Notes: generated by a model from the letters alone, not told the origin. 64,000 nucleotides of DNA from Allolobophora icterica (GCA_963556255.1 OY744617.1:23040808-23104807); one strand, 5' to 3'. Positions 34,074 to 45,941 are shown, counted from the first letter of the stretch. Numbers and translations: made by a program.

Positions 34074-34298
34074 GGTGTCACGCTATGCAGGGGCCACGTA
34101 TTTATTAATTTGTTATATTCAATTTCTAATATAAAAGATGAAACTGCTGAGATTGACTCCTGACAATTTATTTGGCTGCAGACAAAACAAGCCATTGACT
34201 CAAAGACATGGAACGTATGTTGATAAAGGCAATTTTGTGATTAGTTCACACACCTGCTATGTATACATGCAATTATGCTATGCATGCACGTATACATG

Positions 34299-34377
34299 TA
34301 TCTATCTATCTATCTATCAATCTATCTATCTATCTATGTATCTGTCTGTCTGTCTACATATCTATCTGTCTGTGACA

Positions 34378-34410
<33 letters not shown>

Positions 34411-34449
34411 CATATCTATCTGTCTGTGACAGTCTGTCTGTCTGTGACA

Positions 34450-34535
<86 letters not shown>

Positions 34536-34536
34536 G
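34299..34536. repeat. (TCTA)n/(TCTG)n compound microsatellite
   Basis: (TCTA)n first. Then a TGTCTACATATCTATCTGTC / TGTGACAGTC block is repeated, followed by a pure (TGTC)n run at about 34449-34534. Confidence 0.95.
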
Positions 34537-34620
34537 TACATGAGAATTTATATAATGCCTTTCGAGTACCTCTCAAAATCGCTTCAGATTACCAATGTCC
34601 ACACTATAAAATTCACATTT
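34537..34620 (-). mobile_element. Possible LINE/SINE tail remnant
   Basis: GAGAATTTATATAATGCCTT then TCGAGTACCTCTCAAAATCG is the reverse complement of a GGCGCTATATAAAT-type tail with its preceding stem. Classification is uncertain. Confidence 0.3.
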
Positions 34621-35002
34621 ACAATTGTTTTACAGATAGATACACAGATTACAGTGGACTTAATTACAACAGTCTTACCAACTATGACTCGGCATTTACA
34701 TAAGATCAGCGGCATCAACATAACGCTACAAAGCATTATTAAATTACCTCATTACTCCACCATTTGCATGAAGCTGCCGCTCTCTGTCTCATGCAGACAG
34801 TGTATGTATGTATGCACAGCATTCACCTGGCAAACTCAATTTCTTCCTAACGAATTAGGTTTCAGTAATAACACCGGATCATCTAATCAACCGTCCGGAA
34901 ATCAATGGAAGGCCTCGACTGACACCGACAGACGTCGACAAGACGGATCGCACCAGGAAGTATTACTGCAGAAAGCATGAACAGCAACCCAATTCTGCAG
35001 CG
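34621..35002. other. Unique sequence, nothing recognised
   Basis: No supported gene; the long frame crossing it originates in the adjacent microsatellite. Confidence 0.4.
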
Positions 35003-35385
35003 GCACATGTGATGCGATGGCACAAGTGATGCAACGACAAATGCTATGCAACTGCACGTGTTATGCAAATGACACATGTTATGCAAACAACACATGTTTG
35101 CATAACATGTGTCGTTTGCATAACATGTTATGCAATGTTATGCGATGGCACATGTTGTACAATAGCACATGTGATGCAATGGCAGAAGTGATGCAGTGGC
35201 ACATGTGATGTAATGGCACATGTTATGCAACTGCACATGTTATGCAAGCAACACATGTTATGCAAACACAACATATGATGCAATGGCACATGTTACGCAA
35301 CAACACATCTTACACAATGGCACACGTTGTGCAATGGCATATGTTGCACAATGGAACATGTTATGCAACGGTACATGTGTGAAGT
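35003..35385. repeat. 17-bp minisatellite, about 20 copies, with an internal inversion
   Basis: Unit approximates ATGCAATGGCACATGTT. Copies vary as ATGCAACTGCACATG, ATGCAAACAACACATG and GTGCAATGGCATATG. Around 35098-35128 the sequence reads GCATAACATGTGTCGTTTGC, the unit in reverse complement, so the array contains a palindromic switch. One copy contains the octamer ATGCAAAT (about 35064). Confidence 0.88.
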
Positions 35386-35599
35386 CAAAAGCACAATGCA
35401 ACAGCAACAACATTCAGCACCACAGAAAATTACACAAAAATATCCAAGAATACCAAGAATTTGCAACCGCGCCAAATACTGACGAATTCCTAGTAAATTG
35501 CAGAGTAGCAAAAGGTAACAACTGCAAAAGAATATTGAGGATAAAAGTTAACAACTGAATTAGAATATTTAATTGCAATCTCAGATTCTACAGGCCTAG

Positions 35600-35860
35600 A
35601 AAGATAACTGGGAACCAGCTTATTCACAAGGGCTCGGTCAAAACAAAATCAATAGGCAGGTAATTACAAGGGCAGAATCCGTTCCATGTCAAGGGCCAAG
35701 TGTCAGGCAGGCAGACAGTTTGACGACTGGAAAGGATTGTGTTTAGAATTGGAGCAGCCAGAGAGCTAACAGAAAGAGATAAAATCAGAATAGGATTTGT
35801 GTAAAAGGAGTGTTTTTAGTTCTCAGTGAAAGACCACAATAAAAGGTTACAACCACACAA
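35600..35860 (-). mobile_element. SINE-D copy 2, body fragment
   Basis: Shares ordered blocks with 39932-40261: CAGCTTATTCACAAGGGC, AAATCAATAGGCAGG, TTCCATGTCAAGGGCC, TCAGAATAGGATTTGTG and CAGTGAAAGACC. The tRNA-like head is not recognisable here. Confidence 0.55.
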
Positions 35861-36899
35861 GTACATCGACGAATACATATTAAATTGCACAGCACCCAGT
35901 AGTAAAATAATAAAAACTGCACTAGTATCAGAAGTGACTTCATGTAGAGAAACATAACCATGCACTGCTGACAAATGGCCACATGGGAATAATATAGAGA
36001 TACAACACTGTCCAGATATTTCAATAGTTAACACAAAAAGTGCACGAGACTTACTCCAATTGACCTATTCATTGGAATAAACAACAATCTTTACTGACAA
36101 CCAAGTTCGATGTAAGCAAGAGCTCATAAATCAATCTTCTGTAAGCTGTACAAATCTAATGATGTTCTAAAAGATCTGCAACATATCTAACCCAAATTTA
36201 TTTCCAAGAGAAGCACAAGCTGGTGGCTCTCTGTACCTTTTACAATTTTAGAATTTATGAGTAGGCATTATAGAATCTGCACTATAGCATCATGCCTGGT
36301 ACTTCAATGTAAAAATGTGCTATAAAATGTATGATTTGATTAGATAACATAACATAATGTTTATTTGTCCAAGTAAACAATTCCAAGGAAAAAAACAGAT
36401 TTATAAAAAAAACAGATTTATCAAACCGATAGTAGCTACTTAATACCATACTATGTATCTGTAGTATACACAAGTCAAGTTAAGTAGGCCTACATACAAG
36501 TTAGGTTTTGTAAGTTTGGTTCTTGGTCCGCAATGGGGGACCCAAAAGGGATTGCTAGGATTAAGATTGATTAAGGACTGATGTGCTACAGAATTGTGCT
36601 TGAATGTTGTAATGGAGCTATGCAGAATGTGACTTGATTCGACGTATGACGCATAAGAATGAAACATTAAAGAATGGCATCTGAGAACGAAATCACTGAC
36701 CACAACCTGCGGCTGTACCATCCGCCGTATGACATTCATGAAGACACCAAGTCAGCTGATCACTCGATCACCATCATCACCACCATCGACTCCAAACCTC
36801 TGTCTCTCGGATTTAATCGGAATTAGGTCAATAACATCGGCCTTCAAACGGCAGAAACATGAATCTGCTTTTGTGTCGATTACTCAACAAGGTCTCAGC
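35861..36899. other. Unique AT-rich sequence, nothing recognised
   Basis: No supported gene. A block at 36390-36420 duplicates AAAAAACAGATTTAT. Confidence 0.4.
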
Positions 36900-37420
36900 G
36901 AATAGAGAGTCAGTATTCATTAACCGCTGCCTTGCCATAAATCGCCATGAAGACAGCGCTGGTGGCGTCCCCCTCGTAAACACGTCCCCTTCCAACCAAA
37001 CATCGTACTTGCAATTGCGGCGTTCGGCAACAACGGACAGCAGCTGAAGGCTGGAACCGCACACGCCTTCCGAACGCCGACCAGATTTGTAATTCCGCTG
37101 TCACTTGGAGGAAAATTAGCTGCCGGTACTGCCTTAATGGGCGCGGTATCACCTGATGTTCTAAGCACCGTCAGCTGCCGGGGCTGGCTCGCTGGCTGAC
37201 CCGGTGTCTGTGCTGTGAATGCGGTGGGAACACGGAACCACTCTCCCACCCACCCCCAACGACCACCTCCCTCCCTCCCTCTCATCCATCCACCACGGCA
37301 CAACACAGGCAGGCTTCATTGGCTAACCGACTTCCTCTAATCCTGCGGAGCCCTTAATGCATACAAACGCCGGCGACCAATAACAGAATGCCCTCAAGCA
37401 ATGACAGGCCGCGCCTCTAT
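36900..37420. promoter_or_regulatory. GC-richer patch, possible regulatory region
   Basis: Higher GC and CpG than the flanks (CGTTCGGCAACAACGG, GCCGGGGCTGGCTCGC, CACCACGGCACAACAC). Overlapping frames of 80-128 codons on the minus strand have no motif. No promoter element is defined. Confidence 0.2.
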
Positions 37421-37501
37421 CTCTCTATCTGTTTGAGATCAAACAAGCAAGACATATTGGCAAGCCAGCCAGAAACCATAACAACCACCGAGTGAAAAGA
37501 T

Positions 37502-37504
<3 letters not shown>

Positions 37505-37564
<60 letters not shown>

Positions 37565-37585
37565 GTATATTAATAATGTATATAA

Positions 37586-37626
<41 letters not shown>
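37505..37626. repeat. (AT)n microsatellite in two blocks
   Basis: Two pure (AT)n runs (about 37507-37558 and 37592-37625) separated by GTATATTAATAATGTATATA. Confidence 0.97.
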
Positions 37627-37628
<2 letters not shown>

Positions 37629-38065
37629 ATCAGACGTTTGCTGACAGATTCGACCAATATAGATTTTTTATTGAAACCATCTCTCTTGTGTGTCCGTTGT
37701 GCCCCTCCTCCCTTACAACCTCCTCCTCTCAGACGCACTGGACCACGGCTCCTCTCCATCACGTCTAAGAACGTCTGTCTTGAGACGAGCTGATAATGTC
37801 TCATTACCTCCTGCATCTCGTTGAAGAGTTGGACTTTAGCCAGGCACAGGAGGAGGGCTACCTGCTGTGGTCGTGGTACTGCTCTTAAATAACACATTAC
37901 GGTTTCTGGTTCTATTGACAGACACTACTAAGTCTCGGTGGGATCATTGGTTGCAACTACGGTACTGCTACTTCCTCTAATCCTGCCACTACCACTACTA
38001 CTACCACTCACCGCATACCGAAAACGATGTGGTTGCAACTACCATTCACTGCATACTTATGTCGC
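37627..38065. other. Unique sequence, nothing recognised
   Basis: No supported gene. GGTTGCAACTAC occurs twice (about 37950 and 38032). Confidence 0.4.
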
Positions 38066-38243
38066 TTATTCCAGAGATTCTAATCTCGAGCTAGCACTCT
38101 TCGTACACGAAGACCTTAAATGGCGTGGCACCCATTCAAACGGGGCAGCGGTGGTGAACGATCTCACTCGATCAATTCATTGAAAAATGAGCATGGTTGA
38201 GGCCATACGGTCGCTATAGAAAATCGTGTACATTTACATTTTA
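38066..38243 (+). mobile_element. SINE-C copy 1, 5'-truncated
   Basis: TATTCCAGAGATTCTAATCT, GAGCTAGCACTC, ATGGCGTGGCACCCATTCAA, GATCAATTCATTGAAAAATG, AGCATGGTTGAGGCCATAC, GTGTACATTTACATTTTAC. All blocks recur in order at 59370-59535. Confidence 0.75.
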
Positions 38244-39038
38244 CAGAGCATGTAATGTTACCCTGCATTTCCTCTTTTTTCAACTGTGTTATGTACTTTG
38301 GGAGAAAATTTTAAAAATATAGACAGCATTTCAGACACTTGTAAAAGCTCCCAGTGGGAGCCAAACAAGATGGAAAGGGCTATTGGACAACACTTTGGAA
38401 AGGAGCAAGTCCCAGTGGGTGGGAGTAGATAATTGCCTGCATGGATTGATAAGGGGACCTATAACAGCAGCCAACTCTTAGGGCTCTGGATATGCCACTG
38501 AGTTGCATTACTGGCATGCTGAGTGGCAACTTAGGATGCTGAAATGACAAACGTCAACAGGGCAGTCCTACAGAATTGCTGCTGAAACTGTGTAATCTTT
38601 TACTTAAAACATATCATACATCAAAAGGTTGTCACAGTGATACAGTAGCCGAATAAATGTAATCTCTTATTTAAAACATATTATACATCAAAATGTTGTT
38701 ACAGTGCCACTGTTGCTGATTCACTGAATGCAATATTAACGATATTTCACTTCTCTAGTTATCAGTGCAAGTTATGATATGATTCTCAATTTTAGGATAT
38801 CACAGCTATCTGATATCAGAGTTGGGTACTTTTCATTGATAGCTATGACTAGTTATGGTTCCTTCCCTCTGTAGGTTTAAGTTACAGTTCAGGGTACTGT
38901 GGCCATTTGCAAGACTAGTTTACACTGCCAACACCACTTCTGACACCATTGATACAGACTGACTTCTGACTAAGCATCCAAACAGGTATAATAAGCTAGT
39001 TCACCTTTATTTTTTCGCGCAAGGCATGACGGGAACGA
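38244..39038. other. Unique AT-rich sequence with a short direct repeat
   Basis: TAATCTTTTACTTAAAACAT at about 38593 and TAATCTCTTATTTAAAACAT at about 38659, each followed by TATCATACATCAAAAGGTTG or similar and ACAGTG. This is a 65-bp spaced direct duplication. No gene. Confidence 0.45.
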
Positions 39039-39298
39039 CGTTCATCAACAAAGTAAAACATGGCGGATCGCTTAGAATCGTTGAATTACTTCAATCGATG
39101 GAAGGTGGATGATTTAAAGAAATATATAAAAGAAAGAGGACACAGCTTATAATCTCCGCTCACGCAATTAACAATCGCACAAGTGCGCATTTTATTGTTA
39201 CACTATGATCGACTAGTGAGTCAAATATTTTTTAATATCTGTGTCAAACTAGATCATAGCAATATCGGCAACGGCATGCTTCAGTTTGTTGATGAACG
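39039..39298. repeat. Imperfect inverted repeat with 28-bp arms
   Basis: CGTTCATCAACAAAGTAAAA at 39039 and the reverse complement of 39279-39298, CGTTCATCAACAAACTGAAG, match with few mismatches, and the match extends through CATG-CG. The left arm contains the start codon of the SAP-like ORF at 39060. Confidence 0.6.
39060..39152 (+). CDS. 30-codon SAP-domain-like ORF, probably truncated
   Basis: ATG in the context AAAACATGGCG. The protein is MADRLESLNYFNRWKVDDLK followed by KYIKERGHSL and a TAA. The W-K-V-D-D-L-K-x-Y-I-K-E-R-G string matches the first helix and turn of SAP domains (DNA/RNA-binding helix-extended-loop-helix). The second helix is missing because of the stop. The same frame is open again after the TAA for about 23 codons (SPLTQLTIAQ...), without an obvious SAP continuation. 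SAP-like N-termini of this form occur on invertebrate multicopy proteins with YqaJ-type nuclease domains, so this may be a remnant of a mobile-associated gene. That link is from memory and unverified. Confidence 0.4.
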   Translation: MADRLESLNYFNRWKVDDLKKYIKERGHSL

Positions 39299-39317
39299 GC
39301 CGGAAGTGAAAGCATAA

Positions 39318-39340
39318 TGGCTGCGCATGCGCATTGCTAA
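39318..39340. promoter_or_regulatory. NRF1-like palindrome with nearby ETS-like site
   Basis: TGCGCATGCGCA at about 39323 is a perfect NRF1-type palindrome, and GGCCGGAAGTG at 39298 carries an ETS core. The pair often marks TATA-less CpG promoters. No transcript is demonstrated, and ATGGCTGCGCATGC at 39318 stops within seven codons. Confidence 0.35.
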
Positions 39341-39390
39341 TGCTGAACTGGCTTATTATAAGCTACAGCAGTAACTGTGCAATGTGCACT

Positions 39391-39430
39391 GCATGTGTGT
39401 GTGTGTGTGTGTGCGCGTGTGTGTGTGTGA
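39391..39430. repeat. (GT)n microsatellite
   Basis: About 18 GT units with a GCGC interruption, followed by AGGTAGGTAG. Confidence 0.9.
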
Positions 39431-39931
39431 CACTGTGTGTAGGTAGGTAGCTGAGTGGGTGATTTGTTTCATGCTGTCTGGAAAATTGATGATCATTTCT
39501 GCTGAGGCTAATGAATTAATCCAAGAAATTATACAGAACAATGGCCACCATTTGCCTACTTTTGTTCAGTATTTAAAAAGACAAAATACATAGGCACAAT
39601 GGCATATTGGCGTTATATATACAACCACAGGAAGTCCATTAAGTCGGAACACGTGCATCAATATCTAGGACTCATTTTCGTCACTTTCCTACTGCCTGTA
39701 CAAGACCCGCATACACAAGTGACAAGACCTCTCTTTTGATGACGAGTGTTTGTTTTACCAGTAGCTTTTGGTGCAGAATTTTTACACTAGGAATGAATTA
39801 ATGAGTGAAGAGGTTCATTGATTTTAAATTGTACAACAACTTTTAGTACTAGTCTTGCCAGTAGTCATACACTAAGCATTAAAGATGAACACAAAAGCTA
39901 AAGACAGCGAAGACAAAGCTAAAAAGACAAA
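39431..39931. other. Unique sequence, nothing recognised
   Basis: No supported gene. Confidence 0.4.
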
Positions 39932-40261
39932 GTCGCGGGAACAGCTTATTCATAGGCGCATTAGTCATATCATAATCGATAGGCGGAGGGGTGAAATCGA
40001 TTCCATGTCAAGATCCAAAGGGGTCAGGCATACAGTCAGCCGGCTAAGGTGGGTGGTGAAACAGAGTTGAAACGGTGAGGGAGGTAAGGAGAAGAGGGGG
40101 AATCGGGATAGGGGATTTGTGAAAGAGCAATGATTATAGTTTTGAGTGAAAGACCCGTGGAGAGATAGCAAGAGGTGAGGTCCTTATACATTACCCACCT
40201 CTGGTGAGGTTCAAACCCTCTCGGCATTACAAGCTGAGTGGTCCAACTGCCTACAGTGCCA
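39932..40261 (-). mobile_element. SINE-D copy 1 (tRNA-like head), reverse orientation
   Basis: The minus strand begins TGGCACTGTAGGCAGTTGGA, CCACTCAGCTTGTAATGCCG and AGAGGGTTTGAACCTC. This gives a box A-like GTAGGCAGTTGGA, a TGT anticodon position and a box B-like GGTTTGAACCT. The body (GGGTCTTTCACTCAAAACTA, CTTGACATGGAATCGATTTC) leads to a 3' part with TATGAATAAGCTGTTCCCGC, which recurs as isolated tails at 57500 and 59020. No target duplication identified. Confidence 0.65.
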
Positions 40262-42454
40262 TTACCGTGAGAAATGTGTTGAAAATTAACATCAACTCTG
40301 TGCTTCAAAGTTATTATGAGCCACTAAATATTCAGTTTCATGTCAAAGTAGGATTCACTCAACAGCTGGACATCAGTTTCATCTGCCTAATCAACAGGAC
40401 GAAAGCTTTTCATAGCTGTGAATCACAGTGAATTAACCTACCCCCTCCCCTCCTCGCCACACCCTTCCCACACCGAATAAATGACATTTCCCTTTCAGTT
40501 TTTAATACATGCCGCAAAAACACCGACAAAGGCGGAGGACTCGGATAAAATGATCCCATCTGTGCAAATCTATCGTCCAATCGTTTGCAACGGTCATTGC
40601 TCGGTAACACGATCAGCCTTTAGATGTGGTATAATCTCAATGGCTCAAATGAACTATGAGTGCATGGATGGTTAGATATGCATATAGACTCTAACACGCA
40701 TGGCTCATCTGCAAAGCAGTCTACAAGACTATTGAGTGAACCACGAATACATTCTGCTGCACTTATGAGTCTCTCTCTCTGTACTTATAGTGCTACCAGA
40801 AAACGTCCAAAGCTGACAATTTTTCGGCTATTCTACAGACTGAAGAAAAGAAATCCGATATAGCTCTGATATCATGTTCTCTTAACATCTGCCGTCCCTG
40901 CACTAAAACCACAACACTACACTAAATACAACAAAGAATATTACACTACAGATCAGTGTAGTTAGTGCACTGACTTGTAATTACAACAAAGCATGCAGGT
41001 AATTAAACATCAATTAAGTACTGCCTGATATTGTTTTGTTAATATGGCACTGAAGTTGAAACTCGTTGGTCATGTCCGTATGTAGTACAAAGTGCATTTT
41101 AGGAACCTATCAAAATCAGTTGAAAGTTCAGATCACCTGTTCTGGGATTTAAACAGGTTTGTCATAACTGAGCTAGAAAAAGTAACTTAAGCACCTCCTT
41201 CAACCTCACAATCATCCTTCTTAGGTATTTCTACAAAGGCAGTTAACCTAAGTGTTGCCGACAAAGGCTGAGGATTTCATCCTTTTTACACAACTTACAA
41301 AGATATAGTTAATTCTCACTAACTGTGAGGTAAGGAGGTTATTGAATCAACTGCAGAACTGGTGCCATAAAGACGTGCTGCTCCTCTGAATCAGAGCAGA
41401 ATGACTCTGAGAACCAAAACTACCCAAAGTTTACGAATGTGGCAAACACTTCAAGTGCAAATACCACGAATTGTAGCACAATATTAACTAAGCCAGTACG
41501 AAATTTCGACAATGTCCTGCTGAAATTATTGCTTAAGTTTATGTGAGAAATGTTTATCTGTCGCATAAACATCGACAGCACACGACTGCAGAAACCACAA
41601 AGCCATTAAGTGCCACTGAAACAAAAGTCCCAAAGTGCCAAAAACACACAGTCATAAAAAGAAAAGTACAGGACAGAAAGTGCCAGAAGACTATCCACCG
41701 TACGTGCGTAACAAAATAAGATGATCGTAACATTGGCATGAAGCAGTATAACATTCAGTCCCGTTACTTCCAGCAAACGCCCTTAAGATCACTTACGTAA
41801 TGGTAATAACCAATTTATCTAGCACTAGTTTAGCTCATCTGTCAGGCTTCGGCGACGTGCCTTGCATGCAAAAATCTCCTCCGAATTGACCGCCTGCGTT
41901 ACAGTGAAAACAAGACCAAACGGAGATGATTAGGTCTCTGTGTGCACGAGGATAACATAGAACTGGGTCGTTTTGTGGCCCGGAACATGTGGAACTGTTA
42001 AATGCAAGAGGAAATGAAGCCCACACAGAAATCAATGAGCTTTGAAGTCGTGATTGGAGATGAAACGCTCTTTACAAATTACACCTGGCAAAATGTCAGT
42101 TGTGTCTATCCAAATGATGAAAGCTATACTGTGGCTTGCATCAGCCTGGCAGTTCACCTGGCTCTGACAACATTCAGTGGCACATTAGCCATGCAAGAAT
42201 CCTCCATACACATCCTAGTATGATCAGACGGCTTCCCTTCATTATGCCGTAGCCTAATTTATATGAACTAGTAAGGCTTTTAAAAGGTTTAACTTCATGA
42301 TGGCAAGGCCAGGGCAAAGCAGACAAGTAAGATCAGGTTAATGATGCGAAAGTTATGATGTTAAGCCAAGTAAGATCAAGTCCAAAGCCAAGGTTTATGC
42401 ACTATGTACAAGTAAATGGTGTCAAGGCCATGGTGCTAAGGCCATCCATGATAA
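40262..42454. other. Unique AT-rich sequence, nothing recognised
   Basis: Frames of 60-75 codons only, none with a motif. 42300-42450 contains short AAGGCCA/AAGCCAAG repetitions. Confidence 0.45.
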
Positions 42455-42462
42455 ATACAAGA

Positions 42463-42932
42463 TAGAGCTGTACCGATGCATCGGGAGCATTCGTAATCGG
42501 GCCGATTATTAGAGGAATCGGCATAATCGGTATCGGCAAAAAAGTATCGGCGCCGATGGAAATTATTTTACAATTTACGTTTTTTTGCACAATAATCGTT
42601 AAAAAATTAAAATGAGCACAAATATCCTACGTTTTGTTTCATATTATTGATATATATCTAACATTGCACTATTTAAGTTTTGTTAAGCCCTATAGTATTT
42701 GACAACAACCCACCCGCCATTTTTATCACGGCAAGCGCAAGCAGCAAAACACGTGCTTGCATATTGTATTGTAATAGCAGTTATAGAACTAGTAGGTTTA
42801 TGTTTGGGAACCGAACATTTTCACTAAACAAATAAAGAAATAATCGGCTACGTACGCAGTATCGGTTATTGCAATAATCGGCTATACGCGGTATCAGAAT
42901 TATCGGCAAAAAGCCTTATCGGAACAGCTCTA
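42463..42932. mobile_element. hAT-type MITE 2 (470 bp) with perfect 8-bp TSD
   Basis: Begins TAGAGCTGTACCGATGCATC and ends TTATCGGAACAGCTCTA, so the termini are inverted (TAGAGCTGTWCCGAT). The direct repeat ATACAAGA at 42455-42462 and 42933-42940 is a perfect 8-bp target duplication. Both ends are packed with ATCGG/CCGAT motifs (about 15 in total), separated by an AT-rich centre without coding capacity. TAGAG termini fit the YARNG pattern of hAT elements. The subterminal motifs are presumably transposase-binding sites. Confidence 0.88.
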
Positions 42933-43045
42933 ATACAAGACAAAGGCACTAGGGTCAAGTAGGTTCATGGTGTTAAGGCAAAGGGTTAAGGTCACAGAGT
43001 AAAAAAAATGCCAAGATGGTTCCAAGATGTCTTTCATGAGGCAAA

Positions 43046-43190
43046 ACCTACACTAAAGGTAATCTGATGGTCTTACCTACACCAAAGGTAATCTGATGGT
43101 CTTACCTACACCAAAGGTAATCTGATGGTCTTACCTACACTAGAGGTAATCTGATGGTCTTACCTACATTAAAGGTAATATGACCGTCTG
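43046..43190. repeat. 29-bp minisatellite, 5 copies
   Basis: Unit ACCTACACCAAAGGTAATCT followed by GATGGTCTT. Copies 1-4 are nearly identical; copy 5 is partial (AATATGACCGTCTG). Confidence 0.93.
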
Positions 43191-43611
43191 TTTCTTTTGA
43201 ACTTCCATGATGCAGCATGGGGCTGCCCTTGAGCCGGTCTCTGCCAATCAGCCAATCTAGAATGAGTTGCCAAGTAATATGAGCCAGGAATTTACCAGAC
43301 TTCCTGCCCTTTGTTTCATCAGCATTGGAAAAATATCTAGTCTGTAAAGCCATCTAGTCTGCTGGTGGTCCTGTATGAATCAAAGGAGACGTTTCTGAAA
43401 TGGTGCTATATAAATGCCAAGTACACCAAACAGGTCATGACCCCAGGGTCAACCAAAATACAAACGTCAAAATTACAAGAAAATTAAATACATTAACAAA
43501 GAAACAAAAATTTATTGTATATATACATGAAAGGGAAATGTAATTAAAAGGAAAATTTATATTTGTGCCTGAACAGTTATCTTAGACCAAGATCATAATC
43601 TACTTTAAACA
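43191..43611. other. Mostly unique, with a short retroelement tail
   Basis: GAAATGGTGCTATATAAATG at about 43396 resembles the shared LINE/SINE tail on the plus strand; its body is not recognisable. Confidence 0.35.
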
Positions 43612-43690
43612 CTATTTCATTCATTCATTCATCCATTCATTCATCCATCCATTAATTCATTCATTCATCCATTCATTCATCTATTCAGAA
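43612..43690. repeat. (ATTC)n / (ATCC)n microsatellite
   Basis: CATTCATTCATTCATCC units. Confidence 0.9.
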
Positions 43691-45934
43691 GATGAATACT
43701 GCAGCTCCCCTCCAAGACACACCACAACCTCCTTTTACCATGCATCACTATAACATGGGCTCTGGTGTAAGACGGTTACACTGTCTGGAAACAGATTCGA
43801 ACTTTCATCTCTCTTCCAATAGTCCTTCTTCAACTAAGACCACAGACCTACTTACTGTTCAGATCCTTAAAACATCATGTCAACAACAGTTTGATGTGGT
43901 AAAGCAGTCTAACCTTTTGCTAATCTCACGTCAACAGCAATGTAGCCGAGCAAAACAGTCTCACTTAATGTCAACATCACGTCAATGACTTCTCACAACA
44001 GTTGCTGCACAGCCGGAGGCAACAGAAATAACGGGCGGCCATCGCGTCCAATACTCTGCAGCTGCTGCTGGTACTGCTATTGCTGCTGCTGCAGTCTGGA
44101 GATCTTCGTCGATGCAAACAGAAGAGGCATGCAGATAAGTAGCAGCTTTCAATTGTAATGCCAGGAGATTCATAAAATGATGCGTTCGGCTCGGCCCAGA
44201 GGACGGCGCCAGATACTGCCGTCGAGATAAATCAATTTCAATCAATATGAAGAGAAGGCTCGGCTGTCATCAGACCAGGAAAAGAAGGAACGACCAAACG
44301 GCGATATGCCGGCACACAATGGACTGCCATCGCATCCCACCCCATCCAGACAGTCAGGCCAGCCACCAGAAGCATTTGCATCAGACCAATATTAATGTGT
44401 TAAGTGATGATAAGGCAGAGATGAGACGCAGGATGAATTAGATATCTTGTCTGAGCAGGACGCTGTGTCTGGCGATGTTATGCCGCCGCCGCTGTCCAGG
44501 AAGAAAAGAATTGTTTCTTGTGAGGCAGCACACACCCGGCTGACAAAGAAACAATTTTGTTTGATCAACACTCCGATTCAGAAGAAGAGGTCATTTGGTC
44601 ACCCAGCTGGTCAACATTGCTAATCACAATCCACACACACAGACACCACTAACACACACAGACATACAGATACACACACGTGTACAACACAAGAACATAC
44701 AAGCAGCTACCTTCATCTGCTGTTCATCACCCTCGCTCAATCAGGCAGAAAATTGGATTTGATTTCATCAGGCAAATCGCAGCTGAAACAAATCCTACTT
44801 CGTTTTTCTGGTCATTAGCACTAAATATCAGAAATATCATGTTTTCAATTGAAGGTCCTTACTACAAAACACAAGAAGCTCAGTTGTGATTTGTTGATTG
44901 TTTCATACAAGACTTCAAAGCCAAGATAAATTCAGTTAATTTAGCTCTGATCAGCTCTGGTGAATTGTTTAAACTAAAAATTACAAACAAGCTGAGAATC
45001 AGCTTCTTGTATTTGGTTATTTCGTGTAAAAACAAGATTCAGCATAATATAATCAGAAGTATTGCAGCAGAAAAAAAGCCAATTTACACTGTGCAATTGA
45101 ATAGTAATAGCAGTAGTGACTTTATTGATCACCAAAAGCTTACTAAATATACAGACACATGAGTTCACAACTGAAAAAGAACCATATGAGCCCCACTGAG
45201 CAGAGTTGCTCAATATAATGTAATGTTGCATCAATGGTTACTTTCTCAAATACAAAGTATTATGTTAGTGGATAGTTTGTATTGAAGTCCGCCATAACAA
45301 TGGCCATCATAAGTAGCAGAGCAATTTCAAGGATGCTTTGAATAGTCACGAATATAAAGACACATGGCAGCTCCTTGACATCTATGACAAGGCAAGATTT
45401 GTTGTGACCACATTCAGCCCATATATCAGGCCACTCACTGCCAATAGCGGGACAAGTGGACCAGCAGTCAGTTCAAGGAATGTAGCTGTCTGGAAAATGA
45501 TTTATCAATAATTGGTTTGTGTACTGCAACTTCGAAGAAGCAACTCCCTTTTTCTTCCCACATGAAGACATAAAATCATTATTGAACATGTCCCTCAATA
45601 TATACGGGTAGAACACCTGCTTCATCTTTCATAAAAAACATATCATAAAAGATATTGAAAAGCCACTGATGACAAGCTCGTGAACAAATGACAGGCATAA
45701 AAACAATGCCCTATACTGTTTCATGGACATCAAGACCAATAACGTTTTGCTCTTTAACTCGACATCAAAACCAGACGTTGCCAAATGAAGATTCTGAGAA
45801 AATACGCACATCTATTTTCTGGATAACCTTTAATTATTTGCCAAAAAAGTACATCTTATTTCGTCAAGTTTGTGATTTTTAATGCATAATTATATTCCAA
45901 ACAGAGCTTTCTAAATATTTTACATACTACATGT
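43691..45934. other. Unique sequence, nothing recognised
   Basis: Includes short (GCTGCT) stretches around 44060-44095 and an ACACAC patch at 44630-44680. Frames up to 98 codons have no motif. Confidence 0.4.
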
Positions 45935-45941
45935 TGAACAC

